Part shown: piece by piece, positions 62,987-64,000 of the stretch
Numbering within the stretch: position 1 is the stretch's first letter
Layout: every line of letters begins with the position of its first letter
Virus record (IMG/VR): IMGVR_UViG_3300017917_002814
Location: 1 to 64,000 of that record
DNA length: 64,000 nt
From: a virus
Reading direction: 5' to 3' (one strand)
The notes under the pieces: model-generated
Databases searched by the model: none
What the model saw: the letters and a program-made list of their open reading frames with translations, nothing else
Told to the model about the DNA's origin: nothing
Translations under genes and position numbers: made by a program

Positions 62987-64000
62987 TTTTTTCTACAACA
63001 GTCTCTACTTCGCCATCAGTGAGTTCAGGATAAATTGGTAGACTCAAACACTCTCTAGTGAAGGCCGCAGTCTCTGTAAACAAATCTCTACTATAATCTA
63101 TATAATTGAATCCTACACCTAGATCGTATAACGCATATTCATAATTAATTTTAGTTTCAATACCGTGATATGATAGTCTGCTCATAAGGGCAGATCTATT
63201 ACTGGTTCTAATGACAAATTTGTGCCATGCATGATGCACACCTTCGTTAGGCATAAGAATATCTACATGTTGATATAATTCATTTATGTAGTAGTTGGCT
63301 ATTTCATCTCTACGACGTTGCCATGCGTCAAAATGTTCAAGTTTAATTAACATTTGAGCACAGTCTGATTCACTCATTTTACTGTTAGTTCCTGGGCTAT
63401 CGTGTACTATTTTTCCGTTGTCTCTAAGTGCTCGACAGGTTTCGTATAAATTAAAATCGTCTGTAAGAATCATTCCACCTGATCCATAGTTGTTTAAGTT
63501 TTTAGTAGGATCAAAACTCAACACACTAATAGTGCCCATTTTTCCGCTAGGCGTGCCGCGATAACTAGCACCAAAACTTTGTGCTGCATCTTCAATAACA
63601 ACCAGGTCATCATTAAAAAATTGTGTATACATGCTGAACTTGTTCCAGTCAATACAATTACCAAACAAGTTTACATACATAATGGCACCAACACTGCGAT
63701 CTAATTTGTATTGATACGAATCAAGATCAATCAATCCTTTAAAGTCTACATCGCAGAATACCGGGGTAAAACCGTTCATCACCACGCTGTTTATTGTGGC
63801 AACAAAACTTACTGTAGGAATCAAAATAGAATATGGTGGTTGGTTCATTGCTGCCAACTGGGCAAATATCAATGCCTGAGTGCCCGAATTCACGGCTACC
63901 CCATAAGCTCTATTACACCGCCTAGCTATTTTTTCTTCAAAGTGCTTGGTATATTCCCCATCAAGAACTCGCCCGGTACTGTATACTCGATCGGTTATGT
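62964..64000 (-). CDS. DegT/DnrJ/EryC1/StrS aminotransferase, 5' end outside the window
   Basis: This PLP-dependent sugar aminotransferase is open to the right edge. Residues reading TDRVYSTGRVLDGEYTKHFE, then EEKIARRCNRAYGVAVNSGTQ, continue in frame upstream of a GTG at 63893, so that codon is internal. Later motifs are VIEDAAQSFGASY, and SFDPTKNLNNYGSGGM with the likely PLP lysine. Such enzymes add an amino group to a keto-sugar nucleotide, fitting the epimerase and dehydrogenase upstream. Its end overlaps the 617-residue gene tail to tail. Confidence 0.88.
   Translation of the reverse strand, partial: ITDRVYSTGRVLDGEYTKHFEEKIARRCNRAYGVAVNSGTQALIFAQLAAMNQPPYSILIPTVSFVATINSVVMNGFTPVFCDVDFKGLIDLDSYQYKLDRSVGAIMYVNLFGNCIDWNKFSMYTQFFNDDLVVIEDAAQSFGASYRGTPSGKMGTISVLSFDPTKNLNNYGSGGMILTDDFNLYETCRALRDNGKIVHDSPGTNSKMSESDCAQMLIKLEHFDAWQRRRDEIANYYINELYQHVDILMPNEGVHHAWHKFVIRTSNRSALMSRLSYHGIETKINYEYALYDLGVGFNYIDYSRDLFTETAAFTRECLSLPIYPELTDGEVETVVEKIKQYIES

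Noticed and set aside
62964-63893. Aminotransferase starting at GTG 63893
   Set aside because: In-frame sequence upstream to the window edge reads as the normal N-terminus of the family, so the gene is cut by the edge.
1-64000. CRISPR array, insertion sequence or integrase
   Set aside because: No regularly spaced direct repeats, transposase or integrase motifs were seen by reading.

Overview
The window reads as part of the genome of a T4-like contractile-tailed phage, most likely an uncultured marine one. It is AT-rich and very densely packed, with genes overlapping through ATGA or TAATG junctions. It carries T4-type recombination, late-sigma and baseplate genes, and no ribosomal RNA, tRNA or bacterial housekeeping genes were seen. 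The host cannot be told from the sequence; no photosynthesis genes are present.

Layout. (1) 1-340: a GC-richer stretch with no recognisable gene. (2) 341-9313, minus strand: a replication/recombination and late-transcription block (gp55-like sigma, gp47 and gp46 nuclease subunits). Interleaved with it are three radical SAM genes, two short-chain dehydrogenase-like genes and a GIY-YIG gene interrupted by an in-frame stop. (3) 9377-39530, plus strand: a late structural operon. It holds a putative tail-tube/baseplate protein, gp53, a large hub protein, a gp5-like OB/beta-helix protein without a lysozyme domain, gp25, gp6, a giant 4234-residue gp7-like protein containing a seven-repeat FG-GAP type propeller, and a set of tail-fibre/adhesin proteins including a glycine-rich gp38-like one. 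ATAAATA boxes like T4 late promoters precede several of these genes. (4) 39536-39590: an inverted repeat enclosing a sigma70-type -10 box, which could end the structural operon and start the next one. (5) 39595-59957, plus strand: a roughly 20 kb operon-like accessory region. It encodes glycosyltransferase-like proteins, a UDP-sugar dehydrogenase, an epimerase, five radical SAM proteins, four SGNH-hydrolase-like proteins, a 33-residue basic peptide, a NodU/CmcH carbamoyltransferase, a CysC-like kinase, a nucleotidyltransferase and a dCMP deaminase. (6) 59866-64000: a minus-strand member of the GT-like family, a 617-residue repeat protein on the plus strand, and a DegT/StrS aminotransferase running off the right edge.

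The most unusual content is the radical SAM set. There are eight in 64 kb, and seven carry a four-cysteine twitch/SPASM-like module at the N-terminus, before the radical SAM core, and share a C-terminal tail motif. In the accessory region an ordered cassette (TEK-motif GT-like, SGNH-like, radical SAM) occurs twice. With the sugar-nucleotide genes this suggests a phage-encoded pathway for building or remodelling a glycan or another small-molecule decoration; the substrate is unknown and this is inference.
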